From contig JAOTON010000477.1 of NCBI GenBank assembly GCA_034440635.1, positions 798,001 through 862,000 on the forward strand: a DNA stretch of 64,000 nucleotides, read 5' to 3'. The DNA comes from Lepas anatifera (lineage: Eukaryota; Arthropoda; Thecostraca; Lepadidae). Position 1 is the stretch's first letter. Each line of letters begins with the position of its first letter. This document shows positions 36,201-46,169 of this stretch, in pieces. The position numbers and the translations under genes were made by a program. The notes beneath the pieces are model-generated. The model saw only the letters and a program-made list of their open reading frames with translations, had not been told where the DNA came from and searched no databases.

Positions 36201-36371
36201 ACACTGGTTAGCAATAATATTAAATTCATCTTGCAGCATGTCATTGTTACCATCAATGTGTGCCAAATCAAGAGAAAGCTGGGGATATCCAGATGGTATA
36301 CTAATGGGGGTGACACTTGGGATGACATTGAGTAGATAAGGAAAAGAAAAGACAATAACTAAGCCTATCAC
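33290..36371 (-). pseudogene. CR1/Jockey-group LINE ORF2, frameshifted
   Basis: Minus-strand non-LTR retrotransposon with apurinic endonuclease followed by reverse transcriptase. The endonuclease begins near 36200 (HINIRSLRKNLDK, ISETWLEAD) and continues with GTYYRSP, IAGDFNIDL and SDHLPI. The reverse transcriptase shows NYRPISILPVISKVLERI, YLDFKKAFDTVDH, GVPQGSILGPVLFIIYIND, FADDTSIFF and YLGVTIDENLKWKNHI, ending at 33315. The coding sense shifts frame twice within the endonuclease (near 35930 and near 35770), after which about 810 codons are open to the stop. Better preserved than the copy at the window start, but not functional as read. No ORF1 was recognised upstream. Confidence 0.88.
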
Positions 36372-36836
36372 TGTATGAAGATAGCTAGATGCTGACTACC
36401 TTGACAGAGATCAAGTAAGCAAGGCTTCAGCCATCCAAGCAGCTGAACACCATTGAACGGCACTACAACACTCAGTCTGGGTGGAAGAGACATTATAAAT
36501 ATGTTACAAGGAATCTCAGCTGAGGACAGATTTGGGGACTGTATCAGCATTTGGGCCACGAAGAGGAGTGCATATCACAGTGCTCAGGAGTGTTGTATCA
36601 CAACTCTCCGAGCTACTTGATGCACACAACTCAAGGGAGTAATAAATAGATGACGCATTGAAGACACCACGAATCCAAGCACACAGGATAACAATATTGG
36701 AAATTTTAAAAGACACGTGGCGTAAAAAACCTTAGGCAAACCTTCAGATGCTACACAGTCTTGCCCTCAGGCTACCAAAGCCTACATCGCTACCAAGGCC
36801 CTAAAATCGTTACTTTTCTGGCGCACCTTAGCCGCG

Positions 36837-36920
36837 TTGTTCTGCCGGCAGAACGCATACTAGTATGCTCTACGCATGCGCAGTACGGTACTATGACTAC
36901 AAGATGCAATACTGCGCATG
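36837..36920. other. Cluster of perfect palindromes
   Basis: Three symmetrical elements stand side by side: GTTCTGCCGGCAGAAC (36837-36852), GCATACTAGTATGC (36855-36868), and an inverted pair TACGCATGCGCAGTA ... TACTGCGCATGCGTG. The last pair matches the NRF1-type consensus GCGCATGCGC closely. This could be a promoter with NRF1-like sites or the end of a foldback element; no adjacent exon is supported. Confidence 0.5.
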
Positions 36921-37219
36921 CGTGCGCAACACTATTATGCATTCTGCACGGTAGAAGTACACGGCTCTTGATGGTTTGGTAACTGGCGTTCGCGCAGCGC
37001 ATAACGGTGGCGGCGGGCGTGTCGTCGTTTGTTGTGTAGGGCAGCAGGAGCGGTGACTGATGAATAGTAATAATTATGACAACAATACGGCTATCTATTC
37101 TTGAGATAATTCAAGAGATTGTATTTTTGCGAAAAATTTGATTCTTAGACTTGTTGTGGCTATAGTATGGTTTATTGAAATTTTATTTGCAATGCCAATG
37201 ATCTTTTCTACCAGTCTTG

Positions 37220-37570
37220 GTCTCCAAAGTATGGCAGCAGGCCAAATGAGTCACACCAACCATCTAAAATTCTTGCACGAATTCGCATCGCCAGCCACCT
37301 AAAATTCCCACCAATCTGCAATATTCCAGGGAGAAGAACACATCCATCCCCATACAATGCTATTTCTCTTATTAGTCTTAGTTTTATAAGGCCCCCTCCT
37401 GTGTCATATTACAATTTGTCCATTATTTGTTTGGTTTTCAGTGTCGCCTCCCTCCCCCCAGTCTTGCAAATTTGCACCAGGTTAATAAAATTTGCACTGC
37501 TCGCTCCTGTTTCCAAGGGTTATTGCTCGGATGAGGTCTCATGTCGAAAGTGCTATACTTTGCATTGACT
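37220..37570 (-). repeat. Interspersed repeat, copy 2
   Basis: Reverse-complement relative of 28656-28990, diverged. Landmarks in plus orientation are CACCAACCATCTAAAATTCT, CCCCCTCCTGTGTCATATT, AGTCTTGCAAATTTGCACCA and TGCTATACTTTGCA. Confidence 0.5.
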
Positions 37571-37928
37571 CCATTGCAATGGATACTTCCCCAGTCTGCA
37601 GAACGTGGCATGCGACTCGACGAGGCGCTTGGGGCAGCCCAAAGACTGCCCCAATTGGGGCAGAAATTTGGATGCTGGGGCAGACTCCTCCAACGGGGGG
37701 TATTTTTACCGATACATGTTTTATCTACTCCATTTTAAACGAAACACCCAGAAATGAAATAAAGCCATGCATCCAACTGGCCGACGACAACTCACTCAGC
37801 CACGACCCTCCACGCAGAGCAGCAGCTATTCACGGTTAGTAGAGACACTCAGCTATTTTGCATTCATGATGCACGACTTCAAGAATACATTTATTCAAAG
37901 GTATATTTACAAGCGAAGTTTTTCCCCT

Positions 37929-38485
37929 TGTCACCACCGCGATTCTTGATGTCGTCAAAACACCCTAATGCATGCCTGAATTTATTCTTGTGACCAACCC
38001 ATGACAGATCCAACCAGCGCAGGTACAAAGGATGGTGACTCTGGGTGGAAATAAGGAGCTAGCAGCAGCGCATGCAGAAGCGGTTACTGAAATAAACAGC
38101 ACACATTTGTCAGATGAGGCAATGACACCCACAGACAGAGCAAACAGAACCCATTGCAGCCTCGCTCAGACGACACCTAGCCAAAACCAACACCTGAATG
38201 CTGATGCAATATACATGCTACATGCCCAAGGCATTATACAAGTAAAGCCAAACTGACACGACCAGAAAACCCACCAGAAACGGTCTCGACCTCACGGTAG
38301 CGAAGGTGGTGAACTTGAGCGTGCAGCTTCATGCATCTAGCACGCCATGTCCTTTCATGCATCCCAAATCTGATAAGCAAAAATTGCACAGCTTGACAAA
38401 ACAGAAATGAACGGTTGCTCATTCTAACTTTGCATCTGTGGAAGGGAGACAAAGATCAGTGGTGCTGTACCAAACAGACTCAACA
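37929..38485 (-). repeat. BEL/Pao 3' LTR
   Basis: 557-bp LTR, 3' copy in element sense. On the plus strand it runs from TGTCACCACCGCG to GACTCAACA. It differs from the other copy near the outer end (GATGTCGTCAAAAC here, GATCGTCGAAAAC there) and at one base near 38242. Confidence 0.95.
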
Positions 38486-39110
38486 CCCTTCCCCCAGTGT
38501 TCGCGCGACGAACACAAATAGCATATCGAACCGCTGTTTTTTCTCCCTTCCGCTTAAAGTAATCATAATAGTGCAATTAAACGCAGGTCTCCGCTGTGCT
38601 TGATCAGTTACTGGCTCAGTAGCATCAACTAACAAGGGCAGACCAAGAACACTTCCACGTCGTACCCGCCTATCGCTTACAAAAAACTACTCTGGCCGTT
38701 ACATGGCCACTGAGAACACAATAACGTGTAAGTTGGCCACTATTACTTGTGCCAGCAGCATGGCGTCACTGAAACGTCCGAATCGCCACCTTAGAAAACG
38801 CATAAGCGTATTTACATATCCAGCATGTCAGACGTCCGAGCACAGTCTTCACTCGAGACAGGTCACTTTCTGCCGTCACGACTATGTTGACGTGCGTGTG
38901 TCGAAGTCCCCTCGGTGGTCTTCGTATGCTGTCAGCCAACAGCTTGTGCTGCCTCATGACGCTTCATTGGGTGTCGTCCGCAGTCAGGAACACGACGCTC
39001 CGCATGCATCCCGGGTGAGGTAAGTAAGGAGTTCAAGGACCCAGGAAAATAAGAGCAATAATGTGAACAGACTGGAAAAGGACGCGCCACTACCAGTGAG
39101 CTCCAACCTA

Positions 39111-42100
39111 TCAGTTAGCTTTAGCCTCTTCCAAAACACACACCTTAGTTACGGGTCTCTGATAGACACCTCCTGCAGCTGATTTCAGCTCCACAGAGCG
39201 CACTCTTCCATCGGCGCCCGGGAAGACCTTGACGATCCGAGCTAAGGGCCAGAAACCTCTGGGTGCAGTCGAATCTTTCATAAGCACTACATCCCCAACA
39301 TTCAGGTTTCCTGGTTCTTCCATCCACTTGCTGCGCTTCATCAACGACGGCACATACTCCTGTCGCCATCTCCTCCAGAAGTGTTCAGCCAACACCTGAC
39401 TCTGACGCCAGCGGCGTCGGCTGCTTATCTCTTTGTCTTGGAAGACCCCAGGCGGCCAGTTCATCTGAGCGCAGCCGAGTAGCCAATGATTCGGAGTCAG
39501 CGGCTCAGGATCTCCAGAATCTGAACTGACATATGTCAAGGGGCGCCCGTTCACCATTGCTTCGACTTCCGCCAGAGCAGTGAGTAGAACTTCGTCTGTG
39601 ACAGAATGATGCCCAAGAACGACATTGAGAGCTCTCTTCACCGTCCCCACCAGTCTCTCCCACGCTCCCCCCATGTGGCTCGCTGTCGGAGGCAGGAATC
39701 TCCACGATATATCTTCGTGACTCAGCGCGTCCTGTATCTGGGCTTGATTCCACTCTGTCATTGATTCCTTCAGCTCCCGCTGGCCTCCTACAAAGTTTGA
39801 GCCGTTATCCGAAAGTATTATCTTCGGCTTGCCACGTCGAGCTATGAAGCGTCGGAGCGCCATGAGAAAACTATCCGTTTCCATGCTGTGTGAGACTTCC
39901 ACGTGAACGGCCCTTGTTGCTAAGCATGTTATCAACAAACCGTATCTTTTTTCTGTCTTTCTTTTGCACTTCACGAGTAGGGGGCCAAAGTAATCCACTC
40001 CAACCGACCCGAACGCTCGGGCTGTATCGAACCTTTCAGTGGGAAGATCTGACATGAAAGGCGGAGCTGGTTCTGCACGTCTGCGCACACAAACTGGGCA
40101 GGGGTAAATTATGTTTCTTACCACAGACCTCCCTTTGGGAATCCAGAACTGTGTCCTGAGCTCCGTTAGCGTTCGCTCCATTCCAGAGTGAAGAACCTTC
40201 TCGTGGAAATGTCCCACAATCAGCCTTGTTACTTCATCGTCTGGTGGCAGTAAGATCGGGTGGCGTGCGTCATACGGAACTGGAGCGCGATCAACGCGAC
40301 CCCCGACTCGCATCACGCCCACTCTGTCCAGGAATGGGCAGAGCTGCCGTAGGCGACTCTCTGTCGACAAAGGGCCACCAGAGCCGAGAGCCTGCACCTC
40401 AGCTGGGTACTTTCGCCCTTGTGTATCCTTGATGATACAAGTTTCAGCCTGTTGAAGCTCATCAGCGGTGAGCGGGCCTGACCGAGGCCGTTCACTGTTC
40501 ACTCCTGACCCTTTAGCCTTGAGGTTCCAGATGTAGCGAAGCACCCACGCTACGACGCGACGATACTTAACCCAGGAAGAAAACTTCTCGGGTGATGGGA
40601 GCACAGACTCACTTCTGGGCTCGTCATTTCGCACGAGAACAAATGCCGCTCTAACCTCTGGGTCGTCTTGAACTGGCTCTTCGACGATGTTACTCGGCCA
40701 AGCGTCTTCTGGATACTCGAGGTACTCGGGGCCACTGATCCACTGCGACATTGTCATCAGCTTTGCTACGGAAGCTCCCCTTGAGCAAATATCTGCTGGA
40801 TTGAGGTGGCCTGGCACGTGCCTCCATTGGTCAGGAGATGATGAGTCTCGAATTTCGGAGATCCTGTTAGCCACGAACGTATGGTATCTCCTACTCTCGT
40901 TGCGTAGGTAGTGGAGTACAACCTTACTGTCGCTCCAGAAGATGACCCTCTCAAAGTCAGTGCTGAGCTCTTCCTTTATCAAGTTTGCCAGCCGTGTGGC
41001 CAAAACAGCCGCCTGTAGCTCTAGGCGCACCACCGAGATCTGATGAAGGGGAGCCAGTCTTGACTTTGCCATGAGAAATGTGGCTTTTCCACAACCGTTT
41101 TTCTCGACGGACCGGATGTATGCTACGGCAGCGAATGCTAGTTGGGATGCGTCACAGAACACGTGCAGTTCTTTACTGAAGCAAGCGCCTTCGACAGTAC
41201 GGTTGAGCATGCGAGGAAGTTTTAACTTCGGAAGATCACACAGGCCGTCAAGCCACGTTCGCCACGTCGCCAGTTCCTCTACTGACAACGGGTCATCCCA
41301 GTCACGTTTCTTCATCCAAAGCTGTTGAATGAGTAGTTTGGCGAGAAGCACGAATGGCGAGGCCAGACCCAGAGGATCGAAAAGCCTGGCCACTCCCTGC
41401 ACCACTCCTCGTTTCGTTGTTGGTACCGAGGCGTCCACTATCTGGAGGCTCAGAGTGTCCAACTTAGAGTTCCAAATACACCCAAGGACAGTCTCCTCTG
41501 TCAAGTGTAAACCTGGTCTGGCTCGCTCCTTCTCTGGAATGCACTTCAGTACTTCCTGTTCATTTGTTTTCCATTTGGTAAGCCGGAATCCTCCTGCAGC
41601 TAACAGCTTAGTGACCTCTTCCTGGGCTTGCTTCGCTGTTTCGACGCTCTTGCTTGAATGAAGGAAGTCGTCCATATAAAAATTTTCATTGACTGCAGCG
41701 GCAGCAGCATGTGCCTCAGGGGATTCACCGCAGTGGTCAGTCGCAGTTTGCCGGAGAACGTAGTTGGCAGAGGCAGGGCTAGACTTGGCTCCGAAAATGG
41801 TTACACCCATCTGGTAAACATCTGGTTCTCTGTGGGAATTCAGATCTCTCCACAGAAACCTGAGGGCTGCTTGGTCTTGCTCTATTACCCTGACCTGGTG
41901 ATACATCTGCTCGATGTCTGCGACGATAGCAACCCTTTCCCTCCGGAATCTCAGCAACACACCAGTGAGATTTCTCAACAGGTCTGGACCAGACATGAGC
42001 TCACTGTTCAGTGACACGCCCGCGTATTGAGCGGCAGCGTCAAAGACTACTCGCAGCTTGCCAGGTTTGCGGGGATTCGTTACCGCATGGTGCGGTAGAT

Positions 42101-44597
42101 ACCACGTCTTTGGGCTGAATGCTCGCGCCTCCTTGGGATACAATTTTCTGGCATGGTTGTTCTCTAGGTAGCCGTCTATAACTCGCTGGTAAGATGCGGC
42201 TTTCTCTGGTTGGCGAGCAAGACTTCTTTCCAGTGATTCAAGGCGCTTTAACGCCACTGACCGATTGTCTGGGAGCACAACATCACTGCTCTTCCACAAT
42301 AAGCCCGTCTCATACCGGCCTTCAATCTTTCTTGTCGTCTTCTTCATGATATCCAATGCTCTTTGGTCTTCTTGTGACATTGCCTGTCCACAGACCTGCT
42401 TCGTGCCGAAGGACTCTGTCGTCCACCACTCCTGGAGAGCGGTGTTCATGTCTCTGTCCGCGGACACCTTATGTACGAACATAACCTGGCGAGCTCGGTC
42501 TGGAATAAATCCGGCTATAGAGCCGGTTAGCGTCCAACCGAAGGCCGTCCTCACAGCCACTGGCTGACCTGGCTTTCCGATCTTCACCTCTTTCTGAAGG
42601 ACTGCCTCCAAGACGTTGACTCCGATGAGTACCTCTACCTTCCTTCCGGCACAGTTGGGAATTTCTAGTCCATCTAGGTGGTGCCAGCTCCTTCTTTCAC
42701 CTCCAGGTATCTCTGGGGCTGTTACGTTCAGACGCGGAATTGTGAAGGCCTCAGGAACCTCAATTTGATCGTGAACTCCCGAGGAAGATCGGGGACTTAC
42801 CAACAAGGACACCCGAGTTGACACCCTCTGGGCACCACTACCCTCCACATTCTCTAGACACAGCGTCTGATCTTTTCCCTCCAATTCAAGAGCGGTTGCC
42901 AGCTCTGTGCTGCACAGCGAGGTCTGGGAACCGGGATCCAACAGAGCACACGTATCTCTGAACCTTCCATCTTGCCCGTGCACTCTGATGGGAACAATCT
43001 GTAGTAGTGTCACAGTTGAATCTCGGGGATATGCAGTCGCGGCAACCGTGCGGCTCGCGCCCGCCACAGGATCAGTTTCTGACTGCTGCTCGGGCGGTAT
43101 GTCACGGTTTGTGGTTCTCCTGGCACCATGCAGGAGTTCATGATGTCGGAATGCACAGTCGAGGGCTTCACAAGGACGAGAGCTACGGCAGTCTCTGGCT
43201 CTATGACCTCTCCGAAGACAGCCAAAGCAAAGTCTTGCTTCTGCAGCGAAGCTTAGCCGCTCATCTGGGGTCTTCGACTGAAAAGAACTGCAGTTCTTAA
43301 GCTCATGGTCACCCTCACAAAGCACACATCGACCAAAAGACGTGTTGACTGCCATCGCTGATCGTCTCACAGTCTGCTTCCGATCAAAGGGTGCAGGTGA
43401 GAAACTGCTGAGGGCGACTTTCACTTGCTTCTCCATCCAGTTGTTCAAGTCGATCAGATTAGGTCGTCTAAGATCCTGTTCCACGACATACTTTCCCCAT
43501 TCTCTTCGAAGCTCTCGAGGCAGTTTGTCTAACAGGCGCCTGAGGTTCTCTGAGCTGTTCAAGTCCCCAACGAAGCCAAGTTTGCTCAACACAGTGACAG
43601 AACTGTTGAGGACAGCATGGAATTTCTCAACAGCTGCCGCGCTGGTTAAAGAAGGTGGCGGAGCAGCAAACATGGCTTCTAAGTGGGCTTGCACTATATC
43701 CTCCTCACGGCCAAAACGGTTCTGAAGAACCTCGAGTGCCCGCGGGTACAGATCTGGGTCGTAGAGCAAACCACTAATGCATTGTTGTGCTAGTCCCGTG
43801 ACAGCCGACTGAAGGTGAAGCATCTTCTCGGTGTCCGTCAAAGAGGGCTGGTTGTGAATGAGCGCCTTAAATAGTCCATACCAGCGTGGCCACTCCAGAG
43901 GGTTCCCATCGAAGGTCGATAGCGATATATGAGGAACACTCTTAGCCAGCAGGGAGTGTGTCGTTCTCACTTCAGGTGTGTTTTCAGCGCCTTTGTGTTT
44001 AGCACCTTCATCCTGCGTAAGCACGCTTACCTGAGGCTGCTCTGCCATCGTAACTTGACTGGTAGGCTGTCTTCTCTCCGTTTTAAGCGGTGGGTTCTCA
44101 TCCTCGCCCAAAAAGTCATCACGACGCTCCCATTGTAGATCATCTTCGGCTGCCTTCCGTAGGTTTGCCTCCAGTCTAGCCAGATCTACCTCATCTTTTG
44201 CTTCTTGGAGTTTCCGGCGACGTGATATTTCTTGCTCCTCTCTCTCCTGTGCCAGCTGCCGTTCCAGTTGCACAATACGGAGCTCTTTCAGCCTTGCGTC
44301 AATCTCTGCGTCTTTAGACTTGTCTGCCCGCTGTGAAGTGTTTGTCTTAGCAGAACCATGTGTAGAGGATACAACAGATGCTGTCTCATCTTTTCTACTT
44401 ATTAGGTGCTCCTGGATGCGATCCACTGCTCTTGCATGCTCTGCCTCTGCGTCTTGCATGTATTTCTCCGCAGACGTCTTCTCCTCGCCTTCAACTAGCA
44501 CAATATACTGATCATTTACCTCAGACAGACTTTCAACAGCTATATCTAGGTCTTTCAATATTTCTTCTAACAGAGACTTACTCCCCCTTCGACTCAA
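39111..44597 (-). CDS. BEL/Pao Gag-Pol polyprotein, 1828 aa
   Basis: One open frame starting about 120 bp inside the 5' LTR. The order is typical of BEL/Pao: a charged coiled-coil N-terminus, then a gag-like domain (FDGNPLEWPRWYGLFKALI). Two zinc knuckles follow near residues 420 (CVLCEGDHELKNC) and 455 (CFGCLRRGHRARDC). The aspartic protease (LLDPGSQTSL) is near 549. The reverse transcriptase has YMDDFLHS near 971, and the RNase H-like region has VFCDASQLAF near 1144. The integrase has an HHCC zinc finger near 1468-1510 and catalytic acids in VDYFGP, LSDNGSNF and GAWERL, the last two separated by 49 residues. A C-terminal domain with GDVVLMKD and GFWPLARI ends the protein. No frameshift or stop interrupts it. 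Confidence 0.96.
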   Translation of the reverse strand: MSRRGSKSLLEEILKDLDIAVESLSEVNDQYIVLVEGEEKTSAEKYMQDAEAEHARAVDRIQEHLISRKDETASVVSSTHGSAKTNTSQRADKSKDAEIDARLKELRIVQLERQLAQEREEQEISRRRKLQEAKDEVDLARLEANLRKAAEDDLQWERRDDFLGEDENPPLKTERRQPTSQVTMAEQPQVSVLTQDEGAKHKGAENTPEVRTTHSLLAKSVPHISLSTFDGNPLEWPRWYGLFKALIHNQPSLTDTEKMLHLQSAVTGLAQQCISGLLYDPDLYPRALEVLQNRFGREEDIVQAHLEAMFAAPPPSLTSAAAVEKFHAVLNSSVTVLSKLGFVGDLNSSENLRRLLDKLPRELRREWGKYVVEQDLRRPNLIDLNNWMEKQVKVALSSFSPAPFDRKQTVRRSAMAVNTSFGRCVLCEGDHELKNCSSFQSKTPDERLSFAAEARLCFGCLRRGHRARDCRSSRPCEALDCAFRHHELLHGARRTTNRDIPPEQQSETDPVAGASRTVAATAYPRDSTVTLLQIVPIRVHGQDGRFRDTCALLDPGSQTSLCSTELATALELEGKDQTLCLENVEGSGAQRVSTRVSLLVSPRSSSGVHDQIEVPEAFTIPRLNVTAPEIPGGERRSWHHLDGLEIPNCAGRKVEVLIGVNVLEAVLQKEVKIGKPGQPVAVRTAFGWTLTGSIAGFIPDRARQVMFVHKVSADRDMNTALQEWWTTESFGTKQVCGQAMSQEDQRALDIMKKTTRKIEGRYETGLLWKSSDVVLPDNRSVALKRLESLERSLARQPEKAASYQRVIDGYLENNHARKLYPKEARAFSPKTWYLPHHAVTNPRKPGKLRVVFDAAAQYAGVSLNSELMSGPDLLRNLTGVLLRFRRERVAIVADIEQMYHQVRVIEQDQAALRFLWRDLNSHREPDVYQMGVTIFGAKSSPASANYVLRQTATDHCGESPEAHAAAAAVNENFYMDDFLHSSKSVETAKQAQEEVTKLLAAGGFRLTKWKTNEQEVLKCIPEKERARPGLHLTEETVLGCIWNSKLDTLSLQIVDASVPTTKRGVVQGVARLFDPLGLASPFVLLAKLLIQQLWMKKRDWDDPLSVEELATWRTWLDGLCDLPKLKLPRMLNRTVEGACFSKELHVFCDASQLAFAAVAYIRSVEKNGCGKATFLMAKSRLAPLHQISVVRLELQAAVLATRLANLIKEELSTDFERVIFWSDSKVVLHYLRNESRRYHTFVANRISEIRDSSSPDQWRHVPGHLNPADICSRGASVAKLMTMSQWISGPEYLEYPEDAWPSNIVEEPVQDDPEVRAAFVLVRNDEPRSESVLPSPEKFSSWVKYRRVVAWVLRYIWNLKAKGSGVNSERPRSGPLTADELQQAETCIIKDTQGRKYPAEVQALGSGGPLSTESRLRQLCPFLDRVGVMRVGGRVDRAPVPYDARHPILLPPDDEVTRLIVGHFHEKVLHSGMERTLTELRTQFWIPKGRSVVRNIIYPCPVCVRRRAEPAPPFMSDLPTERFDTARAFGSVGVDYFGPLLVKCKRKTEKRYGLLITCLATRAVHVEVSHSMETDSFLMALRRFIARRGKPKIILSDNGSNFVGGQRELKESMTEWNQAQIQDALSHEDISWRFLPPTASHMGGAWERLVGTVKRALNVVLGHHSVTDEVLLTALAEVEAMVNGRPLTYVSSDSGDPEPLTPNHWLLGCAQMNWPPGVFQDKEISSRRRWRQSQVLAEHFWRRWRQEYVPSLMKRSKWMEEPGNLNVGDVVLMKDSTAPRGFWPLARIVKVFPGADGRVRSVELKSAAGGVYQRPVTKVCVLEEAKAN

Positions 44598-44719
44598 TCA
44601 ACACAAAAGCCCTACGCCTAAGCTTTGTTAATGTTCCAAGCCTTCTAGCTCTCAGCTGCTTTACTTTAGTGATATTCTCAGGTTCCATCGTGTTTGCTAT
44701 GCATAGACGTTTCTGTAAC

Positions 44720-45275
44720 TGTCACCACCGCGATTCTTGATCGTCGAAAACACCCTAATGCATGCCTGAATTTATTCTTGTGACCAACCCATGACAGATC
44801 CAACCAGCGCAGGTACAAAGGATGGTGACTCTGGGTGGAAATAAGGAGCTAGCAGCAGCGCATGCAGAAGCGGTTACTGAAATAAACAGCACACATTTGT
44901 CAGATGAGGCAATGACACCCACAGACAGAGCAAACAGAACCCATTGCAGCCTCGCTCAGACGACACCTAGCCAAAACCAACACCTGAATGCTGATGCAAT
45001 ATACATGCTACATGCCCAAGGCATTATACATGTAAAGCCAAACTGACACGACCAGAAAACCCACCAGAAACGGTCTCGACCTCACGGTAGCGAAGGTGGT
45101 GAACTTGAGCGTGCAGCTTCATGCATCTAGCACGCCATGTCCTTTCATGCATCCCAAATCTGATAAGCAAAAATTGCACAGCTTGACAAAACAGAAATGA
45201 ACGGTTGCTCATTCTAACTTTGCATCTGTGGAAGGGAGACAAAGATCAGTGGTGCTGTACCAAACAGACTCAACA
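44720..45275 (-). repeat. BEL/Pao 5' LTR
   Basis: 556-bp LTR, 5' copy in element sense, which would carry the element's promoter. Its outer edge meets the target duplication CCCCT at 45276-45280. Near-identity with the 3' LTR is the main evidence for a young insertion. Confidence 0.95.
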
Positions 45276-45280
45276 CCCCT

Positions 45281-46153
45281 AAAGACGTCATTTGCCACTG
45301 CTTTCACGGCGTATAATCAATACTTTAAAAAAATATTTCAATTGATAACTAAATTCGATAAAGAATAATTTTTTCCAAAGCTAAATCATTTTTTCTCATT
45401 GGATTTTCTCACATTTGCATGAAAGCTTAACAAAATTTGGAATATTTTCACAAGACCCAAGCGAAGAAAGATTCCCGTACGCTCTTGTGACGTCACTTCA
45501 CCGACCTGCATTTTTCTTGGGGGAGGGGTTGGCATGATTTGCTTATGTATGGATCATTTGAACGGTGGGCTCTTTGAGCAGTGGACCTTTTGACATAGAC
45601 CCGATTTGCCGGCCTTTGGCGATCGAAACAGCAGAGGAAATGCAAAAAAACTACATACAGGGAAATTTTATTTTGAGTTATAAGATTGTTTTTTGTAATT
45701 CAAACTTGGTTTAAATTACAAATTTAGAAAATAAATTTAAATTTCGCTTTAGAAAGGCGCCCGTTGCCTGGTTTTTTATTCATTTCCAAGAACTTTGACT
45801 TTAAGTCTATTAAAAATTTCCTTTGTTTGGTATCTTTCTAAACATATCTCTTGATGACAAATATGACGCTTTTGAGACAATTCAGCTTTTACGGCGCAAC
45901 TTTAACTAATGATTGTTGTTTCTTTTTATTATTTTTCCTTCTTCCCTCGGTGATTACCCGGGCCGACTGCTGCCCCAAGTATTAGTTCCTGCCCCAAGGA
46001 CCCCCTCTGCCCCAAGATCGACCAAAAGCTGCCCCAAATCGGTAGGTCTGCCCCGAGGCTGCCCCAACGAGATCTCGTCGAAATCTGCCACGTTCTGCAG
46101 ACTGGATACTTCCTGTTTGCTTATTGGTTTTGATGACTTGCTGTCCGTTTCAG
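45281..46153. other. Upstream of desaturase; CTGCCCC-rich repeat
   Basis: AT-rich flank, then 45955-46110 with repeated TGCCCCAA motifs. This is an inverted, diverged relative of 37570-37710: both share CAGTCTGCAGAACGTGGCA on opposite strands. No exon or core promoter of the desaturase was recognised. Confidence 0.45.
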
Positions 46154-46169
46154 TCAGCAAGCCCTCATC

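Larger units (their letters stand above)
36372..37923. other. Palindrome-rich, repeat-derived region
   Basis: No gene supported. It holds a palindrome cluster at 36837-36920, a copy of the interspersed repeat on the minus strand (37220-37570) and CTGCCCC-rich sequence (37570-37710). That last part contains the perfect 18-bp palindrome CTGCCCCAATTGGGGCAG (37646-37663). The right end abuts the BEL/Pao element's target duplication. Confidence 0.5.
37929..45275 (-). mobile_element. BEL/Pao LTR retrotransposon, complete
   Basis: Complete 7.35-kb element read on the minus strand. The LTRs at 37929-38485 and 44720-45275 are almost identical, with about three differences seen by eye. They begin TG and end CA, and are flanked by the 5-bp target duplication CCCCT (37924-37928 and 45276-45280). 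A polypurine tract GGGGGAAGGG adjoins the 3' LTR internally (38486-38495 on the plus strand). A single uninterrupted polyprotein occupies the interior. Near-identical LTRs and an intact frame indicate recent insertion and possible activity. No clear primer-binding site was matched next to the 5' LTR. Confidence 0.97.
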
